Part shown: in pieces, positions 5,660 to 14,561 of the stretch
How positions within the stretch are numbered: the first letter of the stretch is position 1
Layout: each line of letters starts with the position of its first letter
NCBI GenBank assembly: GCA_945869465.1
Contig: CAMBPB010000026.1
Span: 1-37,517, forward strand
Source of the DNA: Prosthecobacter debontii
GTDB lineage: Bacteria; Verrucomicrobiota; Verrucomicrobiia; Verrucomicrobiales; Akkermansiaceae
Direction: 5' to 3'
DNA: 37,517 bases
Notes under the pieces: generated by a model
Seen by the model: the letters and a program-made list of their open reading frames with translations, nothing else
What the model was told of the DNA's origin: nothing
Database searches by the model: none
Translations under genes and position numbers: made by a program

Positions 5660-7492
5660 TCAAAACGGCCAGATCAGCGGGATCAGCGAGCAGGCGGTGA
5701 CCCAGCAGATCAGATTCAACGGGATCCCGACGCGCAGGAAGTCGGTGAAGCGGTAACCGCCCGGCCCGTAAACCATCATGTGCGTCTGATAGCCCATCGG
5801 CAGGGCGAAGGCCGTGGAAGCGGCCACCGTCACGGCCATGATGAAGGGCCGGGAATTCACGTCCAACTCACCCGCCAGCGTCACCACAATCGGGATCATC
5901 ATCACCGCGGTCGCATTATTGGACAGCACTTCGGTGAGCAGCAGCGTGAGCAGAAACACCAGCCACAGCATCACGATCGGCATGTTTTGCGGTGTCACCA
6001 AGTTTCCCACCAGATCCACCAGACTGCGTGCCAAGAACACCGCGGTGCCCGTGTTCTGCATTGCCATGCCCAGCCCAAGCAGGCCGTAAAGCATCAGCAG
6101 CACCTGCCAGTCGATGCTGGCGTATGCCTCGCGCGGCGTCATCACCCGCAGCCACAGCAGCGCCAGCGCCCCGACCATCGCGGCATAGTGGATCGGGATG
6201 GCGGGCACCGATGGATTGATCCGGTGAAAATAATCGGTGAGCGTGGCGGTGAGCACCACCCCGACGAGCGCGGACCACGCGAGAATCACGTGGCGCGGGC
6301 GGTGATGGCGGACCTTCTCGGGCGTGGGTTGATCTGGCGCATCGGTCAGTACGAAATCGCGGGTGGCTTCGAGCGCATCGAGGTTGTTGCGCGGGGTGAT
6401 GACCAGCAGCGTGTCGCCGATTTCAAGCGGCACCTCGGCGATGCGGCTGGTGATGTTCACCCCGTTGCGGTGTACGGCGAGCACCACGCTGTTATAGCGC
6501 TGGCGGAAATCCACGTCGGCGAGCGTCAGGCCGATCAGCGAGGACTCGTCGCGGACCACCAACTCGGAAACAATCCCGTCCACGGTGGAAAGCACCTCCG
6601 CACCGATGCTGGCAAACACCGCGTCGGGTTTCGCCGCCCCGCCGCGGCGGCGGTGCAGCGCCACCAGAAAGCGGTCGTTTTTCTGCACCGTGATCGCGGA
6701 CAAGGGCAACATCACGCGGGCACCATTGCGGCGCACTTCCATGATGTGGATGCCGTCCTCCCGGCTTGCCAGAGGGGTTTCCGAAAGCGCCTTGCCGACG
6801 ATGGGCGAGTTGCCGCCGATCAGCAGGTGATAGAGCGGGGTGGTCCGGTAATCGATCTCCAGGCTGCCGGTGATTGAGGAGCGCGCGGGGATCAGTTTTG
6901 GACCGAAAATCGTCAGATACGCGATGCCGGCAATTGCCATCGGGATGCCCAGCGGCGCCAGTTCGAACATCGACATCGGTGTGACGTTCAGATCGCGTAG
7001 GGCACCATTGACCAGCAGATTGGTCGAGGTGCCGATCAGCGTGCAGCAGCCGCCCAGAATCGAGGCGTAAGAAAGCGGCATCAGCAAACGCGAAGCCGGA
7101 ATGTCCTTCGAACGGGCGAACCCGAGGGTCACCGGCAGCAGAATAGCCACGATCGCCGTGTTGTTCATCCATGCGCTGAAAAACGCCGTCACGCAGGAAA
7201 ACGCCAGGATCGCCCAGCGGGTATTGCCGGAAAGCCGGTCGCGCAGGACCTTCCCGATGTGATCGACCGCCCCCGAATGTTCCAGTGCGCCGCCGATGAC
7301 AAACAGCGCGGCGATGGTGAGCGGCGCCTCGTTTTTGAACACCTCGGTCATTTTCCCCGGATCGACCAGGCCGAGCGCCACCACCAGGCAGAGAATCGAC
7401 AGTGCCAGCACATCCGGCGCGGCCCACTCGCGAATGAACGCGACGAGCGTCAGGGCGATGACCAACAGCGTGAGGGCGATCTCGAGAGTCAT
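5660..7492 (-). CDS. SLC13-type transporter with TrkA-C (RCK_C) domains
   Basis: Inner-membrane permease of 610 residues of the divalent anion:Na+ symporter group. It opens with a hydrophobic helix (MTLEIALTLLVIALTLVAFI). Family motifs are WMNNTAIVAILLPV and GGCCTLIGTSTNLLVNG in the first half and SNNATAVMMIPIVV in the second. Between the halves lies a soluble stretch of about 200 residues with two TrkA-C units (around IMEVRRNGARVMLPLSAI and VVLAVHRNGVNITSRIAE), which bind small ligands in related proteins. Substrates of the family include sulfate, dicarboxylates and other anions; none can be assigned. The ATG at 7492 is chosen because MTLEIAL is the family start; in-frame ATGs upstream only add a basic leader. 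Confidence 0.88.
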   Translation of the reverse strand: MTLEIALTLLVIALTLVAFIREWAAPDVLALSILCLVVALGLVDPGKMTEVFKNEAPLTIAALFVIGGALEHSGAVDHIGKVLRDRLSGNTRWAILAFSCVTAFFSAWMNNTAIVAILLPVTLGFARSKDIPASRLLMPLSYASILGGCCTLIGTSTNLLVNGALRDLNVTPMSMFELAPLGIPMAIAGIAYLTIFGPKLIPARSSITGSLEIDYRTTPLYHLLIGGNSPIVGKALSETPLASREDGIHIMEVRRNGARVMLPLSAITVQKNDRFLVALHRRRGGAAKPDAVFASIGAEVLSTVDGIVSELVVRDESSLIGLTLADVDFRQRYNSVVLAVHRNGVNITSRIAEVPLEIGDTLLVITPRNNLDALEATRDFVLTDAPDQPTPEKVRHHRPRHVILAWSALVGVVLTATLTDYFHRINPSVPAIPIHYAAMVGALALLWLRVMTPREAYASIDWQVLLMLYGLLGLGMAMQNTGTAVFLARSLVDLVGNLVTPQNMPIVMLWLVFLLTLLLTEVLSNNATAVMMIPIVVTLAGELDVNSRPFIMAVTVAASTAFALPMGYQTHMMVYGPGGYRFTDFLRVGIPLNLICWVTACSLIPLIWPF

Positions 7493-7665
7493 GGAAATAA
7501 CCACCCGGCGGGGGGACTGGATTTCCATGAAGCACCCGGATCGGTTTGGCAAGCGCCGGATGAGGGCAATCCTGCGCACGGCGTCTTGCGGGGCCCCTGC
7601 AAACCGGCAGGGCCGGGTGGCCTCGCCCCGCCCTGGCGAGCGCTCTGGAACTCCCGATTGATCAC

Positions 7666-8682
7666 TCAGTGATCGCCCTGATCCTTCTGATGCTGGCGGT
7701 AATGATCGGCGAGGATGTCGTGGCCGAAGTCGCCTTCAAAGTCGCGCCACGCGGCGTGGACGTGGTTGGCGTCGTTCTGGGTGTTGGCGGCCTCCATCAC
7801 GAACGTGGGTCCTTGGACGCGGTAATACCAGGGCTCGCCGGGCTTGGTGCCGCCAGCCCAGCCGAAGCGGATCTTGTCGATGCCGGCTTTTGCGATCTTC
7901 TGCATGTCGGCCTCGGCCAGGTCCTTGCGGTGGCGGCCGGTGTATTCGGAGATCAGATCGAAGAGTGCCTTTTTCTGCGCGGCGCTCATTTCGCTGGCGA
8001 GCACTCCCACCGCTTCGGGGGCGACGGCCTTGCGGCTCTCTGCCGTTAGGACTTCGGCGGGAGCCTTGTCGCTGAAGATGACGTCCTTCCTGCCGCCCTC
8101 CAGCAGGACGCCGAGCAGGGCGTGGCCAAGTTCGTCCTCGGCTTTCAGGACGCGCAGGCCCTTGTGTTCGCCCTCGCGGACTACACCGGGATTCGCGCCG
8201 AAAAACGACGGGGTCACCGAGAATTTCCCGCCGACCACGGTGTAGTTGAGCGCCAGATGGTGGCCTTCGAATTTCCAGCCCCAACCCGTTGCGTCGCCGG
8301 GTTTGCCGAAGATGGAAACGTAGTATTTCCCTGGATCGCGGAACTCGGGTTTCTTCTCGAGCTCGCGCAGGACGCCCTCGAGCGTCATGATTTGCATCGC
8401 CTTGAGTTTGCCTTGGTCGCTGAGGGCGGTTTCCAGCAATTTGATCGCGGCGGCGTTCTGGGCCGCATCCATTTCCTTGAGTGGCAGGCCGCTGCGGGTC
8501 TGCGGAGTGAAGCGGAAGTTTTCGCGCGCGTCGCCGGCGAAGGGAAACGAGGCCTTGCCGCGCTTGGTCTCGTCGAGCGTGCCAAGGAAAGTGTCGGCGG
8601 CGGATTTCATCGCGGCGAGCGACGGAAGGTCCTGCGCGGCGAGCGGCAGGGAAAGCACAAGGGCGAGCAGCGGGATTTTCAT
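7666..8682 (-). CDS. DUF3500 family exported protein
   Basis: Protein of 338 residues with a signal peptide (MKIPLLALVLSLPLAAQ) and one DUF3500 domain. Typical family segments are GWGWKFEGHHLALNYTVV at about 145-162 and the closing YYRVQGPTFVMEAANTQ followed by NHVHAAWRDFEGDFG near the C-terminus; the His-rich pieces suggest a metal site. DUF3500 proteins are widespread secreted proteins of unknown function. The ATG at 8682 is chosen to give a proper signal peptide; the frame extends 13 residues further upstream without one. No operon partner is obvious: it is 173 nt from the transporter gene and 88 nt from the methyltransferase gene, all on the same strand. Confidence 0.85.
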   Translation of the reverse strand: MKIPLLALVLSLPLAAQDLPSLAAMKSAADTFLGTLDETKRGKASFPFAGDARENFRFTPQTRSGLPLKEMDAAQNAAAIKLLETALSDQGKLKAMQIMTLEGVLRELEKKPEFRDPGKYYVSIFGKPGDATGWGWKFEGHHLALNYTVVGGKFSVTPSFFGANPGVVREGEHKGLRVLKAEDELGHALLGVLLEGGRKDVIFSDKAPAEVLTAESRKAVAPEAVGVLASEMSAAQKKALFDLISEYTGRHRKDLAEADMQKIAKAGIDKIRFGWAGGTKPGEPWYYRVQGPTFVMEAANTQNDANHVHAAWRDFEGDFGHDILADHYRQHQKDQGDH

Positions 8683-8770
8683 TTCGCAGGGATTCAAGGC
8701 GCAAACGCGACGCCGTGGCAAGGAGTAGTATCAAAACACAGCCTCCAAACCCGCTCCGGAATGCCCGCGA

Positions 8771-10003
8771 TCAGGCGTCGCCGACGCTTTTCACCAGCGT
8801 CATCACACACTCAAGGTGGCGGGTGTGCGGAAATAAATCGAACGGCTGCACGTCGGCGATCTGATAGCCGCCGGCACCTAGCAGTTTCAGATCCCGCACT
8901 TGGGTGGCGGGATCGCAGGACACATAGACCACCCGCGCGGGCGCGAATTTCACGAGTTGGTCGAGGAACTCGGGCGTGCATCCCTTGCGCGGCGGATCGA
9001 TCACCACCGCGGTCTCCGCTGCGGGGAAGTTGATTTCCGCGAAGATGTTCTCGGCGGATGCCGTCAGAAACGCGGCGTTCGAGACGCGGTTGGCCGCGGC
9101 GTTTTTGCGCGCCCACTCGCATGAGGATTCGGAAACCTCGACGCCCGCCACCTGCTCGAAATGTTTCGCCAGGCTCAGCGCGAACAAGCCTGAGCCGCAA
9201 TAGGCGTCCACCAGAAAGCGCGCGCCGCCGGCCGCCGCTTGTTTGGCCACGTATCCGGTGAAAGCGGGCAGGATGAACGGGTTGTTCTGGAAAAAGTCTC
9301 CTGCGAGAAACTGGAACGTCAGGTCCCCCACCCGCTCGGTGGCGATGGCCTTGAAGTCGGTTTCCACCTTGTCTCCGGTGGCGCGGACCAGGACGGTGGA
9401 CCCGCGCTTGAAGGTGTGCGCCTTCGCCCGGATTGCGCCGCGGATTTCCGGCAGCGCGGCGTTGATCGCGTCCATGGCGATCGCGCACTGCGGCACATCA
9501 ACCAAGCGAGAACGCTGGCCGTTTGCCAGAAATCCGATCGCGCCGATCTCCCCGTCCCGCGGTCCGTCGAAGTGCGGGGTGATTTTCGAACGGTAATGCC
9601 ACCTCTGGTCGGTGGACAAACACGGGTTCACCGGGAAGACGATGCCCGCCATGTGTTGCATCAACTCGCCCACCTGGCGGGTTTTCCACTCCAGTTGTTT
9701 CGGATAGCCAAGATGCTGGTACTGGCAGCCGCCGCAAGCGCCAAACAGGGGACAAACCGGCGTCACCCGGTCCGGCGATGCCACCAGGACCTCCACCAGA
9801 TCGGCGTGCGAGCAGTTCTTGTCGTTTCGATAGACACGCGCCTTCACCGTTTCCCCCGGCAGGGCGAAGGGCACGAACACCACCCACCCGTCGAGGCGTC
9901 CCACGCCCGAGCCAAGATTGGTCAGCGCGTCGATCGGCAACTCGATCTCCTGATGGTATTGGAAAGGAACGGGGACGAATTTTTTCGGCGGACGCTGGTG
10001 CAT
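8771..10003 (-). CDS. 23S rRNA uracil-5 methyltransferase family protein (RlmD/TrmA-like, TRAM domain)
   Basis: Cytoplasmic RNA methyltransferase of 410 residues that adds a methyl group from S-adenosylmethionine to C5 of a uridine. An N-terminal TRAM RNA-binding domain (about 15-75) is followed by a [4Fe-4S] motif with Cys84, Cys90 and Cys93 (CPLFGACGGCQYQ) and a later Cys in VPQCAIA. The Rossmann part has DAYCGSGLFALSLA, VIDPPRKGC, the catalytic cysteine in VYVSCDPATQVRDL, and the catalytic Glu in HTRHLECVMTL. Whether the target is 23S rRNA (RlmC/RlmD) or another uridine cannot be told from sequence alone. Length is as expected. The ATG at 10003 gives MHQRPPKKF, a plausible basic start. Confidence 0.9.
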   Translation of the reverse strand: MHQRPPKKFVPVPFQYHQEIELPIDALTNLGSGVGRLDGWVVFVPFALPGETVKARVYRNDKNCSHADLVEVLVASPDRVTPVCPLFGACGGCQYQHLGYPKQLEWKTRQVGELMQHMAGIVFPVNPCLSTDQRWHYRSKITPHFDGPRDGEIGAIGFLANGQRSRLVDVPQCAIAMDAINAALPEIRGAIRAKAHTFKRGSTVLVRATGDKVETDFKAIATERVGDLTFQFLAGDFFQNNPFILPAFTGYVAKQAAAGGARFLVDAYCGSGLFALSLAKHFEQVAGVEVSESSCEWARKNAAANRVSNAAFLTASAENIFAEINFPAAETAVVIDPPRKGCTPEFLDQLVKFAPARVVYVSCDPATQVRDLKLLGAGGYQIADVQPFDLFPHTRHLECVMTLVKSVGDA

Positions 10004-10176
10004 GGTCGGAGGCGGAGGATGCGGCGAAGCGGGGCGGCGGGCAATCGATTTCAGCGGCAGCGCGCGCCGGTGGCTGCGGGAAAAATGCCTGCTTCCATCA
10101 CGGCTGATGGTGATTCCTCCGAGCTGAGGATGTCTGAGCCCGCTAGAATGACGGTTTCCATCGCACCTCCGGCGAC

Positions 10177-10209
10177 AAAAAAACCGGGAGGTCGCGAACG
10201 AGCTCCCGG
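10177..10209 (-). terminator. Rho-independent terminator after the pseudopilin gene
   Basis: Read on the minus strand, CCGGGAG and CTCCCGG form a perfect 7-bp stem (10203-10209 with 10184-10190) around a 12-nt loop, followed directly by seven T (10183-10177). It lies 32 nt beyond the pseudopilin stop at 10241 and on the correct strand. Confidence 0.85.
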
Positions 10210-10240
10210 CTGGGTGATTTTCAGATTCTCAAGTCAACGG

Positions 10241-10945
10241 TCACTTGGGCTCCGGATAGGCCCAGGTGGGGGTCAGGTTGGTGCCCCAGACCGTGTTCGG
10301 GCCACTCGCAATCAGTTCCTCGCCATTGACCAGAACTCGGCCGTCGACCTTGACGATGGAGAGCGATTCGACGCTGTTGTCCAACTTCAGCACGACGGCC
10401 TTGCCGTCAAAGAAGTCGAAGTCGAACTTTCCGTCCAGAGCCGCGGTGAACGGCGTGGCACAAATCGGGCGGGCCGGATTGCCAGCCGCGCTCAGGCCGG
10501 ATCCGTCGGAATCCACAACGATGCCGAAGCCGACTTCACCGGGTTCCAAGGCATCGGCATCCTGCACGAAAAGTCCATCAGGCTTCTTGCTGATGGCGGA
10601 CTTCGCGTAGAACATCTTTTCCGATTGGGCGATTCCGGCGCGAATCAACTGGCGGAATCGGTCATTGGCGGAACTTCCGGCAACCAAGGTCGTCCCCGTT
10701 TGCTCGGCAACCGCAGTGGCGGTTTCTTCATCCGGGAAGGTTCCGTATTCCGTTTCAAACTCGAACAGGGCGATTCCGATTTGGCGCGCGTTGTTCACGG
10801 CTTCGGTTTGGTCGGCCTTCTTGCGCTGGCGGATCACCATGGGAGCGGTGAGGCCGGCGAGTGCCGCGATGATGACGATGACGACTAGCAGTTCCACCAG
10901 GGTGAAACCACGGTAACCACTCTGCATTCTAGGGTTCGTTTTCAT
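10241..10945 (-). CDS. Type II secretion/type IV pilin-like protein (pseudopilin)
   Basis: Protein of 234 residues with a class III signal peptide: a short basic leader MKTNPRMQSGYRG, then FTLVELLVVIVII, with the prepilin peptidase site between Gly13 and Phe14 and Glu at +5. The hydrophobic helix is followed by RQRKKADQTEAVNNARQI and a globular domain of mixed strands, including an acidic stretch around VVDSDGSG. Verrucomicrobia encode many such PulG-like proteins scattered singly, as here; no secretion ATPase or peptidase gene is nearby. The ATG at 10945 is chosen from the leader; upstream in-frame codons give no sensible signal. No Shine-Dalgarno sequence precedes it; the leader is AT-rich. 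A strong terminator follows, so it is probably a single-gene unit. Confidence 0.9.
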   Translation of the reverse strand: MKTNPRMQSGYRGFTLVELLVVIVIIAALAGLTAPMVIRQRKKADQTEAVNNARQIGIALFEFETEYGTFPDEETATAVAEQTGTTLVAGSSANDRFRQLIRAGIAQSEKMFYAKSAISKKPDGLFVQDADALEPGEVGFGIVVDSDGSGLSAAGNPARPICATPFTAALDGKFDFDFFDGKAVVLKLDNSVESLSIVKVDGRVLVNGEELIASGPNTVWGTNLTPTWAYPEPK

Positions 10946-10972
10946 TGTATTGTATCTATTTGTTTTATTGAT

Positions 10973-10994
10973 GGGGCAAATGCCCCGGTTTTTT
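10973..10994 (+). terminator. Hairpin plus T-run between receptor and pseudopilin genes
   Basis: GGGGC-AAAT-GCCCC (10973-10986) is followed by GG and six T (10989-10994) on the plus strand. No plus-strand gene precedes it, so if it works it would stop antisense transcripts. On the minus strand the same hairpin lies in the pseudopilin 5' leader, without a following T-run. Confidence 0.3.
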
Positions 10995-11123
10995 ATGATG
11001 ACCACGACGGAAATACCGCTGCAGTCTCGCAAGAAACTACCCCCGTCGCGCCCTGCTGCAAGAATCAAATCGCCAGATTTCGGAAATCACCAGCGCGATT
11101 GCCTGCGATTGCTTCACGATTCC

Positions 11124-13226
11124 TTACCAAGTGACCTTGGCCCCGAGAATCCCACCGAATCCAGGCTCGTTTTGGCCGGAGCCGTGGATGCGATAATCCT
11201 CATCCGTCACGTTCTCGATCCCGCAGGTGAGATCGAGGTGTTCATTGACCTTCCAACCGGCGCGCAACGAGGCGACGATGTAGCCGGGAGTGCCGTGGGT
11301 CGGAATCCGCTGGCTGTCAGCCGCCTGATCGGCCGCGGTGATGCGATCCTCGGTGGTGGCGGCAAGCAGGCGGCCTTCCACCCACCAGGGCGCGGAAGGA
11401 GCGGACCAGCGGAGCGCCACCGAGCCAGTAAGCGGCAGCAGGCGGGACATCGGCTTGTCATCCACCGGGCCACCGAGGAACAAGGGACTCTCGACACGAC
11501 CGTCCTGCCATGCGGCGAAGCCCGAGAGAGTCCATTGCGGGTGAAAACGCCAGGCGCCCTCCAACTCGACGCCGTAGATATAGCCCTCCGAGGCATTGGT
11601 GTTGATGGTGGTGGAACCTCCGGAAACCAACGGCACGCCGGTGATCAGATCGGTCACGTCGGTGTAAAAGACCGAAAAATCAACCGAGGTCGTGTCCGTG
11701 GTGTGGCGGGTGCCGATTTCATAGGTGAGAAATTCCTCGGGATCCACGTTCGTTGATCCGAGCGAGTCCGAACCGGACTTGGCCGAGAGATTTCCAGTCA
11801 AGTCATCGAGGTTTGGAGCGCGGAAGGCCTGCGAGATTCCGCCGAACAAACTCCAGCAAGAATTAAGCTGATAGAGACCGCGCAGCGTGCCGACCGCCGA
11901 ATCCCAGGATTGGGATTGGCTGGGCTGGACCACACCGGCCAGATTGTAAAAGCGGCCGAGCGAGGCTTCGGCATGGGTGTAGCGCACTCCGGCGGTGATT
12001 TCCACATCGTCCACCGGCTTCCAGAGATATTGCACAAACGCGCCGAACAGATCGTAATCGGAGTCGTCCGCCAATGGCAGGCTTTCCCTGAAAGCGCTGC
12101 CCGCGGTGTTGTTCCGATAGCCGGACGTATCGACCTCGTCGTGATAGAAATCGAAGCCATAAACCAAGGTGCCCGGCCCGGCCTCGGATTCCAGGGACAA
12201 GTCCACGCCAGTGGTTTGGAGATCGATGTTGGAACCCCGGATGCTGTCTTCCGCGGGAGCGCGGTTTTGAAACTCCGAGTCCGTGATGCTTTGAAACGAC
12301 ACCGTGGCGTTCCAACGTTTGATCAACGCGTTCGCCTGCGGGTTTTCACCGCCATAGCGGAGGTAGGTGAGCGAGCGTTCCTGATCGAATGTGTTAGCCG
12401 ACCAGAGGCCCGGCACGGCGATGTGGCCGTCGTGCTGCCAGCCCGGGTTATTGAGCGTGCGGTGCCAGCGCGAGATATCGTCCTGATTCACATATTGATG
12501 GGCGAAGGTGACGGTGGATCCGGGAGCCACCGCCCAATCCATGCGGAAATCCACATCCTCCTCCGGATAGCCGGTCCCCTCCATGCGGCCAAGCGCGGAA
12601 TCCTCAATGTCGCCGAAATCCTTGGCGGACAGGCCTAACCAAACACCGAATTGCCCGCCCACTCCGGTTTCCGATTCCAAGCGCCCGATGTGGCTGCCCT
12701 GGCCATTGGTGCGGTATTCATACGCCGCCGAGCCTCCCACATAGACCTCACCCGCAGTCCGATTCTGGAAATCGGACGACTTGGTGAAAGCGTTGAGAGT
12801 GCCACCCACGGCGTCGGATCCGTAGAGCACCGATCCTTGGCTCTTGATGAGTTCGAGGTGATCGATGGCGAGCGGATCGACGGTGTTCCAATACTGCACC
12901 GGGCCGCCGCGGAGGGTCGAGTTGTTGAGCCGCACGCCATCGACGAGTAACAGATTCTGGCGGCCGGTGAAGCCGCGGATGATGGGCGAACCATGGCCAT
13001 TGGCGGTTCTCTGCACGAGGACGCCCGGCGTGTAGGCCAAGGCGTCGGGCAGGGTGCGGCGGGTGTTGTCCTGGATGAAGTCCGCATCGATAAACGCCGT
13101 CGAGTAGGCGGCCCGGCTTGCCGATTGTTCCGAGCGGGTGGCGGTGACGAAGAGCGGATCGAGGAAATTCTGGGCCAGCGCGGGCGAGCTTGCGACAAAC
13201 AGCAGCAGGAGATGGGGTGACTTCAT
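11124..13226 (-). CDS. TonB-dependent outer-membrane receptor
   Basis: Outer-membrane beta-barrel transporter of 700 residues. A signal peptide (MKSPHLLLLFVASSPALA) is followed by the plug domain: LFVTATRSEQSAS, then LPDALAYTPGVLVQRT, SPIIRGFTGRQNLLLVDGVR, and DHLELIKSQGSVLYGSDAVG, all standard for BtuB/FepA-type receptors. The barrel continues to a C-terminal strand ending in aromatic Trp (GGILGAKVTW), as required for BAM insertion. Energy would come from TonB-ExbBD encoded elsewhere. Substrate is unknown; no siderophore, cobalamin or sugar genes flank it. Gln19 after the Ala-x-Ala site marks the likely mature start. No Shine-Dalgarno is present; the upstream gene ends 59 nt before it on the same strand. 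Confidence 0.93.
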   Translation of the reverse strand: MKSPHLLLLFVASSPALAQNFLDPLFVTATRSEQSASRAAYSTAFIDADFIQDNTRRTLPDALAYTPGVLVQRTANGHGSPIIRGFTGRQNLLLVDGVRLNNSTLRGGPVQYWNTVDPLAIDHLELIKSQGSVLYGSDAVGGTLNAFTKSSDFQNRTAGEVYVGGSAAYEYRTNGQGSHIGRLESETGVGGQFGVWLGLSAKDFGDIEDSALGRMEGTGYPEEDVDFRMDWAVAPGSTVTFAHQYVNQDDISRWHRTLNNPGWQHDGHIAVPGLWSANTFDQERSLTYLRYGGENPQANALIKRWNATVSFQSITDSEFQNRAPAEDSIRGSNIDLQTTGVDLSLESEAGPGTLVYGFDFYHDEVDTSGYRNNTAGSAFRESLPLADDSDYDLFGAFVQYLWKPVDDVEITAGVRYTHAEASLGRFYNLAGVVQPSQSQSWDSAVGTLRGLYQLNSCWSLFGGISQAFRAPNLDDLTGNLSAKSGSDSLGSTNVDPEEFLTYEIGTRHTTDTTSVDFSVFYTDVTDLITGVPLVSGGSTTINTNASEGYIYGVELEGAWRFHPQWTLSGFAAWQDGRVESPLFLGGPVDDKPMSRLLPLTGSVALRWSAPSAPWWVEGRLLAATTEDRITAADQAADSQRIPTHGTPGYIVASLRAGWKVNEHLDLTCGIENVTDEDYRIHGSGQNEPGFGGILGAKVTW

Positions 13227-13285
13227 GGAATGGGGAGGAAACGCACACGCCGGCGCACTTCTTAGTGAAAAATCAAATTGGTGCC

Positions 13286-13735
13286 CTAACGGTCATTTCC
13301 CTGGAACCCGTCCAACCTCCGGTATTCCCCGACGGTAATCGGATAGGGACCGGCGAATTCCACCGCTTCCACCTGTTTCGGGGATCGGCGGATCCGGCAG
13401 GCGTAGGCCTGGCGCGCTTTCAGATAGTAAAGAATGAAGTAGCGCCGGTCCTGATCGCTGGTTTCCGCCAGAAAATCCGGCAGTCCCTGCTTCCGGACAA
13501 AATAACCGAGATCGGGATGGTCCCGCGACTGCGTTTCGAGCCGGTGAAACCCGAACGAGGGCGGCTCCCGCCTCACCAGCATGATTTGGTCCTTCGCCAT
13601 CGAGGCGGCGCTCCCCGGGACCCAGGAATTGTCAAACGTCGCGCAGGAAGCCAGCAGAAGTCCGGCCGTTGCCAGCCACCCGATCCGTCCGATCCGTCCG
13701 ATCCACTTGCCCGCCACTATCCGGAATCCGTCCAT
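13286..13735 (-). CDS. Hypothetical lipoprotein next to a trypsin-like protease
   Basis: Protein of 149 residues with a lipoprotein signal: a basic, repeat-containing N-terminus (WIGRIGRIGWLATAGLLLASC) with the lipobox Cys at residue 31. The mature part (about 118 residues) has no recognised domain; it contains YFILYYLKARQAYACRIRR and ends near GPYPITVGEYRRLDGF. It starts only 4 nt after the stop of the serine protease gene upstream, so the two are co-transcribed and may function together at the cell envelope. The N-region RIGRIG comes from a 9-bp tandem repeat in the DNA. Function unknown. Confidence 0.75.
   Translation of the reverse strand: MDGFRIVAGKWIGRIGRIGWLATAGLLLASCATFDNSWVPGSAASMAKDQIMLVRREPPSFGFHRLETQSRDHPDLGYFVRKQGLPDFLAETSDQDRRYFILYYLKARQAYACRIRRSPKQVEAVEFAGPYPITVGEYRRLDGFQGNDR
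13681..13704. repeat. 9-bp tandem repeat in a signal-peptide coding region
   Basis: CGATCCGTC occurs twice in tandem plus a partial third copy (CGATCC). The unit is a multiple of three, so copy-number change would add or remove Ile-Gly-Arg in the lipoprotein N-region without breaking the frame. Confidence 0.8.
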
Positions 13736-13739
13736 GGGC

Positions 13740-14516
13740 TCACTCGACGGCGGGGGTTTTGCGGCTATTTCGCTCGCGGTCCACGCGGATCAGGGATTCG
13801 ATCATCCGGGTGTGCGGGCGGCTGGCTTCGGAATCGACGAAAAAGCGCGTTTCCATGGGCACGAGGAACTCCACTGCCGAGTTGATGCCCACCAGCCCGC
13901 CGAAGGCATCGACTACCGGACCGCCGCTGTCACCCGGCTCCAATGGAATATCGATTTTAAATTTCCGGCTGCCGGTGAAGGCCCCTTCCGGCGCGAGCGA
14001 GGTGCCGAGTTTTCCCCACTCGGAAGTCATGCCGGTGGCGATGCCGCCGTGGATCAAGCCGCTGCCCTCGGGCAGCCAGCGCCGGGGAGAAGTCCATTGG
14101 TAATAATACGGCGTCTGCGCCGGAATGTGCAGCATTGCCAGATCCGCCGCCTCCGAGCGCCACACGACCCGCGCTTTTGCCAGCACCAGACGAGGTCCCC
14201 CGCCATAGAGCACAAACACATTCCTGCCCGCCATCCGCGACAACACGTGGTCGGCGGTTAGAAAATACCCGTCCGGGGAAATCGGCGTGGCCGAGCCGCC
14301 ATCCGCATCGCCCGGGGCATGTGAGACGGAAAACCCGCGGTTGACCCATCGGCTCAAGTCCTCCCGCTGGGTCACCACCACGGCGCTGACCCGCTGGGTC
14401 ACCATCCGTTTGGTTTTCGGGCCCGGGATCGTCGGATCCGGCGGCGGCACTACCGAACAAGCCTGGACGAAGCACCCCGCAAGCAAAACTCCCATCAAGC
14501 GCCCGATATTTTCCAT
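13740..14516 (-). CDS. Trypsin-like serine protease, probable lipoprotein
   Basis: Envelope protein of 258 residues with a chymotrypsin fold and complete catalytic triad: His90 in FLTADHVL, Asp125 in SEAADLAML, and Ser197 in LEPGDSGGPVV. The start MENIGRLMGVLLAGC places a lipobox Cys at residue 15 (a second Cys at 20 in VQACSVV), followed by a proline-rich linker (VPPPDPTIPGPK), so it is likely anchored and periplasmic. There is no PDZ domain, unlike DegP/HtrA. The ATG at 14516 is chosen over one 18 nt upstream to give this signal. It leads directly (4 nt) into the small lipoprotein gene, a plausible substrate, regulator or partner. Confidence 0.85.
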   Translation of the reverse strand: MENIGRLMGVLLAGCFVQACSVVPPPDPTIPGPKTKRMVTQRVSAVVVTQREDLSRWVNRGFSVSHAPGDADGGSATPISPDGYFLTADHVLSRMAGRNVFVLYGGGPRLVLAKARVVWRSEAADLAMLHIPAQTPYYYQWTSPRRWLPEGSGLIHGGIATGMTSEWGKLGTSLAPEGAFTGSRKFKIDIPLEPGDSGGPVVDAFGGLVGINSAVEFLVPMETRFFVDSEASRPHTRMIESLIRVDRERNSRKTPAVE

Positions 14517-14561
14517 CCAGACGCAATAAAGCACAGGAGCGCCGACTCGTCACACTCGAAA

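Noticed and set aside
5645..6877. Long His/Arg-rich plus-strand open frame
   Set aside because: Antisense to the SLC13 transporter; composition is that of a reverse-strand shadow and no motif is present.
9239..10888. 549-codon plus-strand open frame
   Set aside because: It runs antisense through two clear minus-strand genes and across the pseudopilin terminator; no domain seen.
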